NCBI GenBank assembly: GCA_964475955.1
Contig: CAYYZY010000146.1
Location: 1 to 20,360, forward strand
Source of the DNA: DATKZH01 sp964475955
Lineage (GTDB): Bacteria; Planctomycetota; Planctomycetia; Pirellulales; Thermoguttaceae
Reading direction: 5' to 3'
Length of the DNA: 20,360 nt
Positions 8,402 to 16,325 of this stretch are shown here, one piece after another; the first letter of the stretch is position 1, and every line of letters begins with the position of its first letter. The translations under genes and the position numbers were made by a program. The notes below the pieces were generated by a model. The model was given only the letters and a program-made list of their open reading frames with translations, ran no database searches and was not told the origin of the DNA.

Positions 8402-8567
8402 GGCCGGCCAGGGCGGCTCGGTCAACAGCCCCTATCCGAGCGACCCGCTCGGATACGAAACCGGTTACATGTGGTTCTTCGGGCGCAATGGCAGCTCGCT
8501 CACGCTCGGGCTGGACGATCTGAAATACGAGGAGATACCACCCCCGGCCCCCGTTCCCGAGCCTTCC
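8400..8567 (+). pseudogene. C-terminal fragment of a PEP-CTERM-like exported protein
   Basis: Directly after the sialidase-family stop, in another frame, the plus strand encodes EAGQGGSVNSPYPSDPLGYE, then further residues through LTLGLDDLKYEEIPPPAP, and then VPEPSAA. Nearly every codon ends in G or C, as in genuine genes here. The DDL.YE stretch followed by VPEPS is the classic end of the ectodomain and the start of a PEP-CTERM sorting signal. The expected hydrophobic helix and final Arg cluster are missing: after about 8567 the frame enters sequence that is the antisense of the GH13 3' end. There is no start or ribosome-binding site of its own. I read it as a leftover of a deleted gene; the junctions on both sides suggest deletion or recombination. 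Confidence 0.55.
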
Positions 8568-8574
8568 GCCGCCG

Positions 8575-11160
8575 TCAATCGTCCGCCGCCCCGCGAGACG
8601 AGGGGGCGCCCGGGAGTTCCGCCGATGGGCCCGGGCGGAGGTCGCGGGTGCGCTCGTTGGGCGGCAACCGCGGAGCCTTGGGGGCGTTTGGATCGAACTT
8701 CCCGACGGCGCCCATGATCGTGTTTTCGCGCGCCCGGTCCCGCGCTCCCACGTACAGCAGGTGCCACGTATCGCCGATGACGACGCTCGTTGCCGCGCTC
8801 AATTCCTCCTCGTCGTACGCCCCGGGCGGCCCGTTGCCCAGGATCTTGCGGGCCCGGCGCGTGAGCGTCTTGCCGTCGGCGGCGAGGTAGATCTCGTAGA
8901 GTTCCAGCACGCGTGCTCGGCCCCCCGACGACCGGTGGCCGATGGAGCAGATGGCCACGAATTCGCCGTCGCCGACGTCGGTGATGGAGCCGGGGTCGAC
9001 CGCGCGCCGCCGGACGATCCGGTTTGCGTCGACCGCGTGGCCCTCCAGGGAATCGAACACCTGGAGCTTCTCCCAGTCGACGGCGTCCTCCGAGCCCCAC
9101 AGGGCCCCGTGGAAATCGTCGCCGCCGCCGTGCAGCGAGTAGCCGACGTATCGCCAGTCGACGCCGGGGAAAGGGTTCGGCCGCCAACGGAAGTAGCCCG
9201 TGTGGCCGTTCCCCACCTCGTGCGCCGGATCGTAATCGAGGATCACGGAATCGCGCTGGCCGCGGATCCGCGTGAAGTTCACGCCGTCGGGCGAAGTGGC
9301 CAACAGCGTGGACTGGCTGTGCCCCGCGCCCGCGTTGTGGTAGGTCATGTAGACGGTGCCGTCGACGACGTGGGCGTGGGGCGTCTCGGTCTGGCGTCCC
9401 TGCACCCGATCGACGAATAGGGGGTTGCCGGCCGGTTTCTCGGGCAGGTAGTCGAAGTCGCCGTCGGCGACCGCCCGGTCGTACGACTTCCAGGCGTCGG
9501 CCTCCGTGGGCTCGCCGCGGCACACGTACAGCCAGATCCCACCCTGGCCGCGGTCGTGGTCGGTGGAGAAGTAAAGCGCGTAGGGGTACGGGAAGCGATC
9601 GACCTGATCCATCGACACCAAGGTGGGATAGTACGGCCCCGGCTTCGGCATGTCCGCCGGACGCCCGATGAGCTTGCCCACCTTGGTGAAGGAGAAGTGA
9701 GTCCTCGGGCGGGGCGGATCCTTGGCCACGCGGTAGCCGAAGCCTTCGAGCGTGAGCGCGAGGCGTCCGTCGCCGTGTGCGGCCTCCGCGCCGTCGGAGA
9801 TCAGCACGTCGTCCAGCCGCGGAGCTGGCTCGGGAAGCGCGACGCGGACCTCCACCGCGCCCTCCGACAGGTTCACCACCGAGAGGATCGCGTCGTCCGG
9901 CGTGCGTCGGAGAAAGGAGGCGACCGCGTCGGGCCGGTCGTTGTCGAGCCAGACGACCTCCCCCCCGGCAAGTGCCGGCTCCGCACGGCGCATCGCGCAC
10001 AGGCGCTTGCAGAACGCGAACCGCGCCTTGCCCGCGGGGGTGTCGCCACCAGCCCAGTCGATCGGGGACCGCCCGAAGATGCTGTGCCGGGCGGTGTCGG
10101 CGACCTCCTGGCCGTTGTACACCAGCGGCACGCCGTCGAGCGTGAAATTCAGGACCAACGCGGCCCGGACGCACCGGGCCCCCCAAGCCCTCTCGATGCG
10201 GTTGTGATACGCGTCGTTGGCGACGTCGTGGTTGTCGATGTAGCGGATGAAGCGGGCGCCGCGCGGGCGTTCGGCGGCCATGGTCTCCCATGTTTCGCGA
10301 AGCGACGCGGCCGGCTCGCCCTTGCTCACCACGCGCCGAAGCGCGTTGAACCAGCCGAAACTGTAGCTGAGGTCGAAGGCCCGGAGCTGGTCCTCGCGGC
10401 GCCTCCCCTCGGCCAGTAGGCACAGGTCGGGCCGGATCTTCTCCAGGCGCTTCCGGGCGGTTTCCCAGAAGGCCGGGGGGACGCCGTCGGAAACGTCGCA
10501 GCGGAATCCGTCGACTTCGAACTCCCGGCACCAGTATTCCATGTTCTGCCAGAGATACTCGCGAAGTTGGGGGTCGGCGTGATTGACGGCCGGGAAGCCC
10601 CAGGCCGCCGCAATCACGTTGCCGTCCTCGTCGCGCTGGACGAAATCGGGGTGCTCCTCGAGGAAGACGGCGTTCGGGCCGCAGTGCAGGTAGACCATGT
10701 CCAAGAGTACGCGCATTCCGAGCCGATGCGCTTCGGCGACGAAGGACCTCAGGTCGTCGTCCGTCCCGTACTCCGGGTCGACGTGGTAGTAGTCTTTGAT
10801 CCGGTACGGGTTGCGCGGGTTGTTCATGCGCGAGGCCCGTTGGCGCGGGCTCCACGACGCTCGGTCCGGGTCGTCGGCGGCGACGAACACCGGGCAGAGG
10901 TAGACGACGTCCACCCCCAACTCGGCAACCCGGGCCAGACGCGCGGTCGCGGCCCGCAGCGTGCCCTCCGGCGTGAAGGCACGGGGCTGAATCTGATACA
11001 TCACGCCGTGGGTCACCCAATCGGGCGCCGGCCGGGCGGGAAGCGAGCTCAAGTCCCGGCCGGGCTCGCCCGCCGCCGAGATCGCCAAGGCAAGCACGGT
11101 GAAAAGCAACAACGTATCTGTCCATTTTGCTGAGAAAACGGGCCAAAACCGTCGAGTCAA
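8575..11160 (-). CDS. GH13 alpha-amylase-type enzyme fused to a C-terminal beta-propeller; native 5' end disrupted
   Basis: 861 aa from a TTG at 11160. Residues about 45-400 are a GH13 barrel with nucleophile D222 (DGFRCDV), acid/base E251 (LLAEGR) and D312 (YIDNHDV). The amylase C-domain is at about 400-480. A second domain, about 485-830, looks like a five-bladed propeller of the GH43/GH32 type, with repeated AHVVDGTVYMTYHN-like strands. The last 35 residues are Pro/Arg-rich. The first 14 residues come from an inserted MITE-like element. The native start was evidently ATG at 11290, which after excision gives MRRLSTLLLFTVLALA and a signal-peptide cleavage region. In the present sequence that frame ends at a TGA after 13 codons. 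The TTG at 11160, or TTG at 11113, could still initiate a product with a hydrophobic N-terminus, so the gene may be damaged or rescued. The downstream end abuts the PEP-CTERM-like fragment. Confidence 0.85.
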   Translation of the reverse strand: MTRRFWPVFSAKWTDTLLLFTVLALAISAAGEPGRDLSSLPARPAPDWVTHGVMYQIQPRAFTPEGTLRAATARLARVAELGVDVVYLCPVFVAADDPDRASWSPRQRASRMNNPRNPYRIKDYYHVDPEYGTDDDLRSFVAEAHRLGMRVLLDMVYLHCGPNAVFLEEHPDFVQRDEDGNVIAAAWGFPAVNHADPQLREYLWQNMEYWCREFEVDGFRCDVSDGVPPAFWETARKRLEKIRPDLCLLAEGRRREDQLRAFDLSYSFGWFNALRRVVSKGEPAASLRETWETMAAERPRGARFIRYIDNHDVANDAYHNRIERAWGARCVRAALVLNFTLDGVPLVYNGQEVADTARHSIFGRSPIDWAGGDTPAGKARFAFCKRLCAMRRAEPALAGGEVVWLDNDRPDAVASFLRRTPDDAILSVVNLSEGAVEVRVALPEPAPRLDDVLISDGAEAAHGDGRLALTLEGFGYRVAKDPPRPRTHFSFTKVGKLIGRPADMPKPGPYYPTLVSMDQVDRFPYPYALYFSTDHDRGQGGIWLYVCRGEPTEADAWKSYDRAVADGDFDYLPEKPAGNPLFVDRVQGRQTETPHAHVVDGTVYMTYHNAGAGHSQSTLLATSPDGVNFTRIRGQRDSVILDYDPAHEVGNGHTGYFRWRPNPFPGVDWRYVGYSLHGGGDDFHGALWGSEDAVDWEKLQVFDSLEGHAVDANRIVRRRAVDPGSITDVGDGEFVAICSIGHRSSGGRARVLELYEIYLAADGKTLTRRARKILGNGPPGAYDEEELSAATSVVIGDTWHLLYVGARDRARENTIMGAVGKFDPNAPKAPRLPPNERTRDLRPGPSAELPGAPSSRGAADD

Positions 11161-11273
11161 CCCCAGTTTCTTCTTGCCTCACTTGCGCAGCAAACGCAAG
11201 GTCACGCGAAAACTGCTCTTGACTCGTCAACCTAGGTAAGATTCCGGGTCAAAATGGACGGATACGCAACAAC
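11106..11273. mobile_element. MITE-like 152-bp insertion with 16-bp inverted ends and 8-bp target duplication
   Basis: The element spans 11114-11265. Its left end is gtatctgtccattttg (11114-11129) and its right end caaaatggacggatac (11250-11265). Read as reverse complements they match at 15 of 16 bases. Identical 8-bp direct repeats gcaacaac flank it at 11106-11113 and 11266-11273, as expected for a target-site duplication. It carries no transposase of useful length, although a minus-strand frame stays open across it. The 160-bp insertion is not a multiple of three and breaks the GH13 gene after codon 8. Eight-base duplications occur in several IS families, and I cannot assign the parent element. 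Confidence 0.88.
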
Positions 11274-11287
11274 GTCGAGAGCCGGCG

Positions 11288-11302
11288 CATGGGATTCTCC
11301 GG
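11288..11302 (-). promoter_or_regulatory. Native ribosome-binding site and ATG of the disrupted GH13 gene
   Basis: On the minus strand the sequence reads ggagaatcccatg: a GGAGA Shine-Dalgarno-like block, five to six bases and an ATG at 11290-11288. The codons that follow (MRRLSTLL) lead into the inserted element. This is the best evidence that translation originally began here. Confidence 0.7.
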
Positions 11303-11353
11303 TGTCCGATGCCTGGTAGGTATACGCGATGGGGCGAAAGATTACAAGTTCCC

Positions 11354-11472
11354 GGCTTCGTCGGAAAACCCGTAGGGTGGGTGCTTGCACCTACGCGGAG
11401 ACCACGGTCTTCCGGCGTGCGTGCAAGCACGCCCTCCAGACCGCCGTGCCCGGGGCGTTTTCCGACAAAGCC
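11354..11472. repeat. Nested inverted repeat between the GH10 and GH13 genes
   Basis: The outer arms 11354-11369 (ggcttcgtcggaaaac) and 11457-11472 match as reverse complements at 15 of 16 bases. An inner pair, gtgcttgcac (11381-11390) and gtgcaagcac (11421-11430), is perfect. The right arm ends five bases past the GH10 stop. The structure could attenuate or terminate GH10 transcription before the GH13 gene, or it may be another dispersed palindrome. Confidence 0.7.
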
Positions 11473-11477
11473 TACTT

Positions 11478-12842
11478 CTACGGCAGCGTCAACGTCGCTT
11501 CGGGCGCCTCGTCGGGGCCGACGGTCAACTCGAACGTTTCCGTCTTCCCGCCCGAGGTGACCTCGACCTCGTAGCGGCCGTGGAAACCGCGGAACGCCGC
11601 CCGGCCGTCGGCACCGGACTTCGTTTCCAGGCGGGTCTTCCAGTCGTGGTTGATCAGTCGATCGAGGGCCTCGTACGCGGGCTTGGGGCGGAAGTCGCGG
11701 TCGGCCAGGCCGCCGCCGGCAACGCCCTCGTTCTTGTACGCCGTGCCGTCGCCCAGGTTCCACCACGTGATGCCGGCCATGTTCGGGGCGGAGAACCAGA
11801 GGCGATAGACGTCGCGGACCACGCGGCGCTGGACCTCCAGGCCGTCCTCGCCGGCCGAGCCGATCGTGATCTCGGTGATCCAAAGCGGCAGGCCGAGCCG
11901 GGCGAACATCGCGTACGTATCCAACAGCGCATGCGGATCGCAGCGGTCGCCGCCCAGGTAGCCGTCGAGCGATTTCCGCCGAAAGAAATGAAACTGGAAC
12001 CCGATCCCCTCGATGCCGACCCCCTCCTTCAACAGCCGCTTGCATTGCCGGTAGTAGCGGTTCGTTTCGTCGGCGGGCCAGTTGAAGGTGGTCACGTCGT
12101 TGATCATCAGCACGTTCTCGGGACGGAACACCTCCTGCAATTCGGCGAACGTCCAGGGGACGTAAAGCGGGTCATCGCGATCTTCGCCGGAGAAGAAGGG
12201 GTAGCTCGACGGGCAGACCAGCGATTCGTTGACGCCGTCCCAGATCGGGATATCCTCGGCGTACCGGTCGGCAAGCTCGCGGAACCGTTTTCGGTAGAGC
12301 CGTTTCAGTTCGTCGGGGTTCTCGGGCATCCACTCGGGGTTGATGCTGTGCCACAGCAGGGGGTGGCCTTTGAGGGTCAGCCCGTGCTTCTTGCCGAAGG
12401 CGACCACGCGATCGGGCGGCGGCCGGCGCCAGATGGACCGGCTCCCCTCGGCGAACCGGGGTTTGCCCTGCTCGGGCTCGAGGTCGCCCCAATAGAAGGG
12501 CACCGTGGCGAAGTTGAACAGCTTGAGGAAGGACCGTTCGTAAGCCGCTTCTTTCTCCTTCATTTGGCCCAACACGAAGATGTTGCAGCCGAAGAGGAAC
12601 GCGTGCGACTTCTGCGCGATCTTCACGTCGGCGCCGGCGATCGGGCGGCCCTCGGGCCCGACGACCCGGAGCACGGTGTCGCTCTTGCGGTTCTTCTCGA
12701 TGCCCTCGTCGATGCGCCGCTCGACGGCCGGGTCGTCCCAGCGCCGCAGGTAGTTCTCCGGCAGAGCGGTGCGGGCGGGCGAGTCGACGGCCGCCACGGC
12801 GACCGATGCTGCCGCCACGATCAGACGGGCGTGCACGTTCAT
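11478..12842 (-). CDS. Secreted GH10 endo-1,4-beta-xylanase family protein
   Basis: 454 aa. A signal peptide is likely at residues 1-24 (RLIVAAASVAVAAV core). A small beta-domain at about 57-90 (VLRVVGPEGRPIAGADVKIA) precedes the GH10 barrel. The barrel carries KGHPLLWHS (H160) near strand 3, acid/base E206 in WDGVNES and nucleophile E324 in WITEITI. Both catalytic glutamates have the spacing expected for GH10. The last 60 residues form an Ig/beta-sandwich-like tail (RLETKSGADGRAAFRGFHGR). The ATG at 12842 is chosen because AAGGA lies seven bases upstream and a signal peptide follows; an in-frame extension to 12935 adds only basic, unlikely residues. With the GH13 gene on the same strand it suggests plant or algal polysaccharide breakdown. 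The actual substrate is not proven. Confidence 0.92.
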   Translation of the reverse strand: MNVHARLIVAAASVAVAAVDSPARTALPENYLRRWDDPAVERRIDEGIEKNRKSDTVLRVVGPEGRPIAGADVKIAQKSHAFLFGCNIFVLGQMKEKEAAYERSFLKLFNFATVPFYWGDLEPEQGKPRFAEGSRSIWRRPPPDRVVAFGKKHGLTLKGHPLLWHSINPEWMPENPDELKRLYRKRFRELADRYAEDIPIWDGVNESLVCPSSYPFFSGEDRDDPLYVPWTFAELQEVFRPENVLMINDVTTFNWPADETNRYYRQCKRLLKEGVGIEGIGFQFHFFRRKSLDGYLGGDRCDPHALLDTYAMFARLGLPLWITEITIGSAGEDGLEVQRRVVRDVYRLWFSAPNMAGITWWNLGDGTAYKNEGVAGGGLADRDFRPKPAYEALDRLINHDWKTRLETKSGADGRAAFRGFHGRYEVEVTSGGKTETFELTVGPDEAPEATLTLP

Positions 12843-13074
12843 GATGTCATCCTTCAGCGGGTTGGAGAGTGCTTTATGGGCTTTTCGCGCCGAGAGCTGC
12901 CGTTGGTCCCGTCGAGACCGCCCGCCGCCTCGCATCCATTGTAGCGGCCGCGTCCTTCCCTCGCATCAGGCGATGCGGTACCATGCGGCGGAAGCTGTAA
13001 GACGTCAGGGGTCAGCCCCCTCAGCTCTTCGTGGCGGTACCTCGACGAACGCGCAACCCTTCGGACGCCCCCTC
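12843..13074. other. Divergent intergenic region between GH10 and the LVIVD remnant
   Basis: 232 bases that should hold the GH10 promoter. I see the GH10 ribosome-binding site and a short aggggtcagccccct hairpin near 13008, but no clear promoter pair. No gene is supported here. Confidence 0.5.
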
Positions 13075-13934
13075 ATGAATTACGTCAAGCTCGCCGGGTC
13101 TTTGGCCCTTTGGCTCCAGGGTTTCCTTCCGGCGGCGGCGCGGGCCGTCGAACACGGCGAGCCCGACTTCGGCCGGAAGCTAACCATCGTCCGGAGCCTC
13201 GGCCTGGGCGGGTCGATGGACGCGGCCGTCGACGGCGACACGCTCTACGTCGTCGGCCGGGGGAACCTGCACGCGGCCGACGTTTCCGATCCGGCGGCCC
13301 CGCGCATCGTCGGGCGCCTGACGGGCCTGGACAACACGCGCCAGATCGAGGTCCGTCGCGGCGTGGCCTACGTGACCGCGCGCGAGGACGGGCTGTTCGT
13401 CGTCGACGTCGCCAGTCCGCACGCGCCCGCCCTCTTGAGCCACTACGATACGATCGAGCTGGCCACCGGAATCGCGCTTTCGGGTGACGTGGCGCTGGTG
13501 GCCTGCCGGACGGCGGCCCGAAGCCGGTCTACTCGGGCGACCATCTCGCCATGCGGGCCAGCTTCGCCGACGGCATGGCGGTGCTCGGCCGGAAGGCCCT
13601 GCTCGTCGGGCGAGGCAAGTACGCGCTCATCGGCCGTGACGAGCGGCGTCCTCCCCAGGAGCTTCCCTGGCAGGGCGTGAAGGGCTGCTACCTGACGGGC
13701 GAACCGACGATCGACGGCCACACCCTCTACCTCACCAACCGAGTGCGCGGGACGGCGCAGGCGGTCGACATCGCCCGAATCCAACGCCCCCGCCTGTTGG
13801 CCGAGGCCCAGCTCGCCGAGCACCCCGGCCCGATCGTCGTCCACCGCGGCGTCCCGGTGATCCCCGGCGGTTACCAGGGGCTCCTGGTTCCCACTTCATG
13901 GAGGTCATCGGCCCGTCCCGGAGCGCCCGACTAG
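13075..13934 (+). pseudogene. LVIVD-repeat beta-propeller protein, frameshifted and shortened
   Basis: The ATG at 13075 opens a normal secreted protein: signal peptide (SLALWLQGFLPAAARA), then LVIVD-type blades (AADVSDPAAPRIVGRL, FVVDVASPHAPALLSHY). At about 13505, just after VALVACR, the frame is lost. Coding resumes in another frame with PKPVYSGDHLAMRAS and runs through LLVGRGKYALIGRDERRPP and AVDIARIQRPRLLAEAQL to GGYQGLLV at about 13890. Only a few blades are present, fewer than full-length members, so an internal deletion accompanies the frameshift. The 3' end is also cut and overlaps the hypB stop. LVIVD proteins are surface propellers of uncertain function. The current product of the first frame would end at 13680 with an unrelated tail. 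Confidence 0.75.
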
Positions 13935-14558
13935 CCAATCGGCCAGGGGGGCGATGCCGTCGCCGGAGGGCGCGGCGACCGGGAAGACCTGGGCCTCGGG
14001 CGCGAGACGCTTCATGTCGGCGGCGACCCGGTCGACGTCGAACCGAATATAGGGCAGAAGATCCGTCTTGCTGATCACCAGCGCGTGCGAGCCCTGGAAG
14101 ATGGCCGGGTATTTGGCCAGCTTGTCGTCGCCCTCGGGCACGCTCAGCACGACCACGCGGAGGTGCTCGCCGAGATCGAAGCCGGCAGGGCACACCAGGT
14201 TGCCCACGTTCTCGATCACCAGGAGGTCGACCCGGGCGTAGTCGGCCCCGTCGGCGGCCGCGGCGATCATGGTGGCGTCGAGATGGCAGGCCCCCTCGGT
14301 GTTGATCTGGACGACGGGCACGCCGAGCCGCTCAATCCGCTCCGCGTCGATGGAGCCGGCGATGTCGCCTTCGATGACCGCGGGCGCCAAGCGGCCCTTG
14401 AGCCGGGGGAAGAGGGCCTCGAGGAGGGTCGTCTTGCCGGCCCCCGGCGAGCCGACCAGGTTGACGCAGAACAGGCCGGCGGCCCCGAAGCGGGCGCGGT
14501 TCTCCTCGGCAAGCTGGTCGTTGGCTTTGAGAATCTTCTTGGCGGCGACGATCTTCAT
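13905..14558 (-). CDS. hypB: Hydrogenase/urease nickel-incorporation GTPase HypB
   Basis: A 217-aa SIMIBI-class GTPase that helps deliver nickel to NiFe hydrogenase, normally with HypA. Walker A is GSPGAGKTT at residues 36-44. ENVGNLVCPA (116-125) and SKTD (163-166) are the other GTPase motifs. The G-domain metal site is intact: C91-H92 in TEGACHLDA and C123. The N-terminal CXXCGC high-affinity site and the His-rich stretch found in some HypB proteins are absent, so this is the short form. No hypA, other hyp gene or hydrogenase subunit lies within the window, so it is an orphan at this scale. The 3' end touches the LVIVD pseudogene. The ATG at 14558 fits the family start (MKIVAAKKIL). Confidence 0.94.
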   Translation of the reverse strand: MKIVAAKKILKANDQLAEENRARFGAAGLFCVNLVGSPGAGKTTLLEALFPRLKGRLAPAVIEGDIAGSIDAERIERLGVPVVQINTEGACHLDATMIAAAADGADYARVDLLVIENVGNLVCPAGFDLGEHLRVVVLSVPEGDDKLAKYPAIFQGSHALVISKTDLLPYIRFDVDRVAADMKRLAPEAQVFPVAAPSGDGIAPLADWLVGRSGTGR

Positions 14559-14981
<423 letters not shown>

Positions 14982-15266
14982 ATGGCCACGTTCTTCATGT
15001 TCGGCAAGTACTCGGCGGAGGCGGCCAAGGAGATCAGTGCCGAGCGGACCGAGAAGGCCCGGGAGGTGGTCGAGAACCTGGGCGGACGCATCGAGCAGAT
15101 GTACGTCCTTTTGGGCGAATACGACCTGGTGATCATCGTCGAGCTGCCGCGCATGGCGGAGGCCATGCAGGCCTCGCTCGCGTTGAAGCGGCTCACCGAC
15201 GTCTCCTTCTTCACCGCCGCCGCCGTCCCGGTGGAAGAGTTCGACCAGATGGCAGGGCAGTTGTAG
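14982..15266 (+). CDS. Small GYD-domain protein (dimeric alpha/beta barrel fold)
   Basis: 94 aa. It begins MATFFMFGKYSAEAAKEISA and contains the LLGEYDLVIIVELP stretch (43-56), equivalent to the GYD signature of this small family; here the motif reads GEYD. The predicted fold is a ferredoxin-like dimer related to other small dimeric alpha/beta-barrel proteins. The biochemical role of the family is unknown. The ATG at 14982 follows AAGGGAG by about seven bases, and the length equals the usual family size. It is convergent with the ATP-grasp gene, whose stop lies 12 bases away, and stands alone on the plus strand. Confidence 0.88.
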   Translation: MATFFMFGKYSAEAAKEISAERTEKAREVVENLGGRIEQMYVLLGEYDLVIIVELPRMAEAMQASLALKRLTDVSFFTAAAVPVEEFDQMAGQL

Positions 15267-15278
15267 GCGCGAACCGGC

Positions 15279-16325
15279 CTACAGCATCGCCATGTCGACG
15301 TTGTTGAAGTTGCGGCGGTAGAAGCCGGTGTACTGGACCTTGCGCTCCAGGGCGGTGATCACGGCGTGGGTGAAGTTGACGCCTTCGAACGTCTGGGCGC
15401 TGCCGAGGCCGCCGGGGCTGAAGACGTTGATCTCCATCAGCTTGTCGCCGACCACGTCAAGCCCCACCAGGAACATGCCGTCCTCGACCAGCTTGGGGCG
15501 GACGATCTCCGCGACGCGCAGCGCCCGGTCGTCGACCACGGCCAGCGCCTTCTTGCCGCCGGCGTGGATGTTGCTGCGGATGTCGTCGCCGGAGCGGAGC
15601 CGGCGGAACGCCGCGTACTTGCCCTTGTAGCGCAGCGGGACGCCGTTCATCATGAACAGGCGCATGTCGCCTTCGGCCGCTTCGGGCAAGTATTCCTGGG
15701 CGACCACGTAGCCGTCGCGGCTAACCGCCTCGACCATCTGGTTCAGGTTGCCCAGGTCGCCGGACCGAACGCGGAACACGCCCTCCCCGCCCGACCCCTG
15801 GAGGGGCTTGATCACGACGTCGCCGCCGTGGTCCTGGGCGAACGACCGGATTTCCCCCCGGTCGCGGGTGATGAGGGTGGCGGGCCGGACCTCTTCGGGA
15901 AAGAGCTGGAAGTACATCTTGTTCATGGCGTTGGCCAGGCCGTTGGGGTCGTTGAGTACGACGACGCCCTGGCGCAGGGCGGCCCGGCCGAACATGATCC
16001 CCGCGTGCTGGGCCCAGCCGCGGCGGCCCTTGTCTTCGGCCGGGTCGTTGCGCAACAGGAGCACGTCGAGGTCGTCGACCGTGATCCGCTCCACGCGGCC
16101 CCGCGGACCGCGCAGCTCCTCGAGGAACGTGTTGGTCGACTTGTACTTGCTTTTTGGGGCCCCTCGGGCGCGCGCGCGGACGCGGTCGTCGGGGTCGAGC
16201 GCGAGGTCGCCCACGCCGATGAGCCAGGCCTGGTGGCCGCGGTTGACGGCGGTCATGGCCAGGCGCGTCGTCGTGTAGCCGGCTTCCTCGGTCTGGACGT
16301 TATTGACGACGAATCCGATCCTCAT
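15279..16325 (-). CDS. ATP-grasp ligase, glutathione-synthase-like, paired with DUF1704 gene
   Basis: A 348-aa ATP-grasp protein with the GshB architecture: N-terminal Rossmann-like domain (MRIGFVVNNV), ATP-binding lysine K173 and glycine loop (IKPLQGSGGEG, 172-182), DMRLF at 220-224, RSNIHAGG at 250-257, and the metal-binding D290/E298/N300 set in VGLDVVGDKLMEINVFSP. It should couple a carboxylate to an amine through an acyl phosphate. GshB makes glutathione, but no gshA is nearby, so the real substrate may be another peptide. The ATG at 16325 is preceded by AAGGA, and the first 26 bases overlap the 3' end of the DUF1704 gene; translational coupling is very likely. A longer in-frame start at 16436 lies inside the neighbour and lacks family similarity. 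Confidence 0.92.
   Translation of the reverse strand: MRIGFVVNNVQTEEAGYTTTRLAMTAVNRGHQAWLIGVGDLALDPDDRVRARARGAPKSKYKSTNTFLEELRGPRGRVERITVDDLDVLLLRNDPAEDKGRRGWAQHAGIMFGRAALRQGVVVLNDPNGLANAMNKMYFQLFPEEVRPATLITRDRGEIRSFAQDHGGDVVIKPLQGSGGEGVFRVRSGDLGNLNQMVEAVSRDGYVVAQEYLPEAAEGDMRLFMMNGVPLRYKGKYAAFRRLRSGDDIRSNIHAGGKKALAVVDDRALRVAEIVRPKLVEDGMFLVGLDVVGDKLMEINVFSPGGLGSAQTFEGVNFTHAVITALERKVQYTGFYRRNFNNVDMAML

Noticed and set aside
4489..8523. A plus-strand open frame of over 1300 codons antisense to the GH2 gene and crossing the N run.
   Set aside because: It has no domain signature, passes through undetermined bases, and is explained by the high GC3 of the real GH2 gene on the other strand. It is a shadow frame.
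11385..12944. A 519-codon plus-strand open frame opposite the GH10 gene.
   Set aside because: The GH10 catalytic motifs lie on the minus strand; the plus frame shows no family and no ribosome-binding site.
15100..15180. A possible second, larger function for the GYD protein, such as a PII-like regulator.
   Set aside because: Its 94-aa length and the LLGEYDLVIIVELP core fit the GYD family, and no PII nucleotide-binding motifs are visible.
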